Shown here: piece after piece, positions 6,068 to 6,541 of the stretch
Layout: each line of letters begins with the position of its first letter
Position numbering within the stretch: position 1 is the first letter of the stretch
From: Caulobacteraceae bacterium
Lineage (GTDB): Bacteria; Pseudomonadota; Alphaproteobacteria; Caulobacterales; Caulobacteraceae
Reading direction: 5' to 3'
Assembly (NCBI GenBank): GCA_003161535.1
Contig: PMOM01000063.1
Span: 1-6,541, forward strand
Length of the DNA: 6,541 bases
Position numbers and translations under genes: made by a program
The notes under the pieces: model-generated
Database searches by the model: none
The model's input: only the letters and a program-made list of their open reading frames with translations
Told to the model about the DNA's origin: nothing

Positions 6068-6541
6068 CGGCGCGCCTTGAGGCTCCTGGCGATCACCGGC
6101 GCGAGCCGGGCGGCGATGATGGCGGCGCCGGCGGCGTTGGGGTGAATGCCGTCGCGCTGGTTGAGCCTGGGATCGCGTTCGACCCCGGCCAGAAGGTCGG
6201 GGTAGAGCGCCACGCCCTGGACCCTGGCCACCGCCGGGAACACCGCGTCGAAAGCGTGGGCGTAGGACGCGCCGATGGCGTCCGGCGCGGTCAGACCGGC
6301 GAGGATCACGGCGATCCGCCGGGCCTTCAGGCGCTGGACGATGCGGGTGAGGTTGGCGCGGGTCACCGCCGGATCGAGCCCGCGCAGCAGGTCGTTGCCG
6401 CCCAGGGCGACGAGGCAGACGCGGGTGTCGCCCCGCACCGAGAAATCCACCCGCGCCAGGCCGCCCGCCGTGGTGTCGCCCGAAACCCCGGCGCCGCGCA
6501 CCCGCGCCGGCGCGCCGATCCGCGCCAGGGCGATTTCCAGC
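6064..6541 (-). CDS. tesA: SGNH-hydrolase arylesterase / acyl-CoA thioesterase I family, 5' end outside window
   Basis: 158 codons plus the stop are visible; the frame is open to the window edge. The block I GDSL motif with the catalytic Ser would lie beyond the edge. Visible motifs, counted from the first whole codon: AGVSGDTTAGG (18-27, block II Gly of the oxyanion hole), VALGGNDLLRG (44-54, block III with GGND), and RDGIHPNAAG (129-138, block V with the catalytic Asp and His). The wording GVSGDTTAGGLAR and DGIHPNAAGAAIIA is typical of the TesA/arylesterase branch of GDSL hydrolases. These are usually periplasmic esterases or thioesterases with a signal peptide, which cannot be checked here. 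The stop overlaps the thpR start by 4 bases, so the two form an operon. The symbol is assigned by family; substrate preference is unknown. Confidence 0.92.
   Translation of the reverse strand, partial: LEIALARIGAPARVRGAGVSGDTTAGGLARVDFSVRGDTRVCLVALGGNDLLRGLDPAVTRANLTRIVQRLKARRIAVILAGLTAPDAIGASYAHAFDAVFPAVARVQGVALYPDLLAGVERDPRLNQRDGIHPNAAGAAIIAARLAPVIARSLKARR

Overview
The window is high-GC DNA, with strong G/C bias at codon third positions, from an alphaproteobacterium. The malate dehydrogenase sequence and the gene set look most like Caulobacteraceae or a relative (Caulobacter, Phenylobacterium or Brevundimonas type). That placement is inferred from remembered protein sequences, not from a search. 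No RNA gene, CRISPR array, transposase or known defence system is visible.

Left part (1-2850, minus strand): read from right to left, a stand-alone CitE-like acyl-CoA lyase, a small secreted protein of unknown function, NAD-dependent malate dehydrogenase (mdh) and a GNAT acetyltransferase cut by the window edge. The lyase and the small protein are separated by 1 base. mdh and the GNAT gene overlap by 4 bases (ATGA). A possible mdh promoter lies in the 70-base gap in front of mdh, so the block may be one operon with an internal promoter. The biochemical theme is C4-dicarboxylate metabolism: the lyase family makes or cleaves malyl-CoA-like thioesters and MDH interconverts malate and oxaloacetate. 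A DUF2237 gene (2902-3285, plus) is divergent from the lyase across 51 bases and ends in a GC-rich hairpin.

Middle (about 3330-4160): a stretch of visibly lower GC with one unrecognised 166-residue protein on the minus strand and a doubtful 40-codon reading frame on the plus strand.

Right part (4155-6541, minus strand): tesA-type SGNH esterase (cut by the right edge) overlaps by 4 bases (GTGA) a full RNA 2',3'-cyclic phosphodiesterase gene (thpR/LigT family). Downstream come a secreted glycine-zipper protein with its own promoter candidate and a strong terminator, a 5'-truncated remnant of a small secreted cysteine protein, and then a second thpR copy that lacks its first 47 codons. The two thpR copies share about 415 bp at roughly 90% identity, including a 92-bp block with no mismatch. 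The full-segment-truncated layout is what a single-crossover integration at thpR would leave. This is the most notable structure in the window. I do not see convincing evidence of an undescribed multi-gene system.
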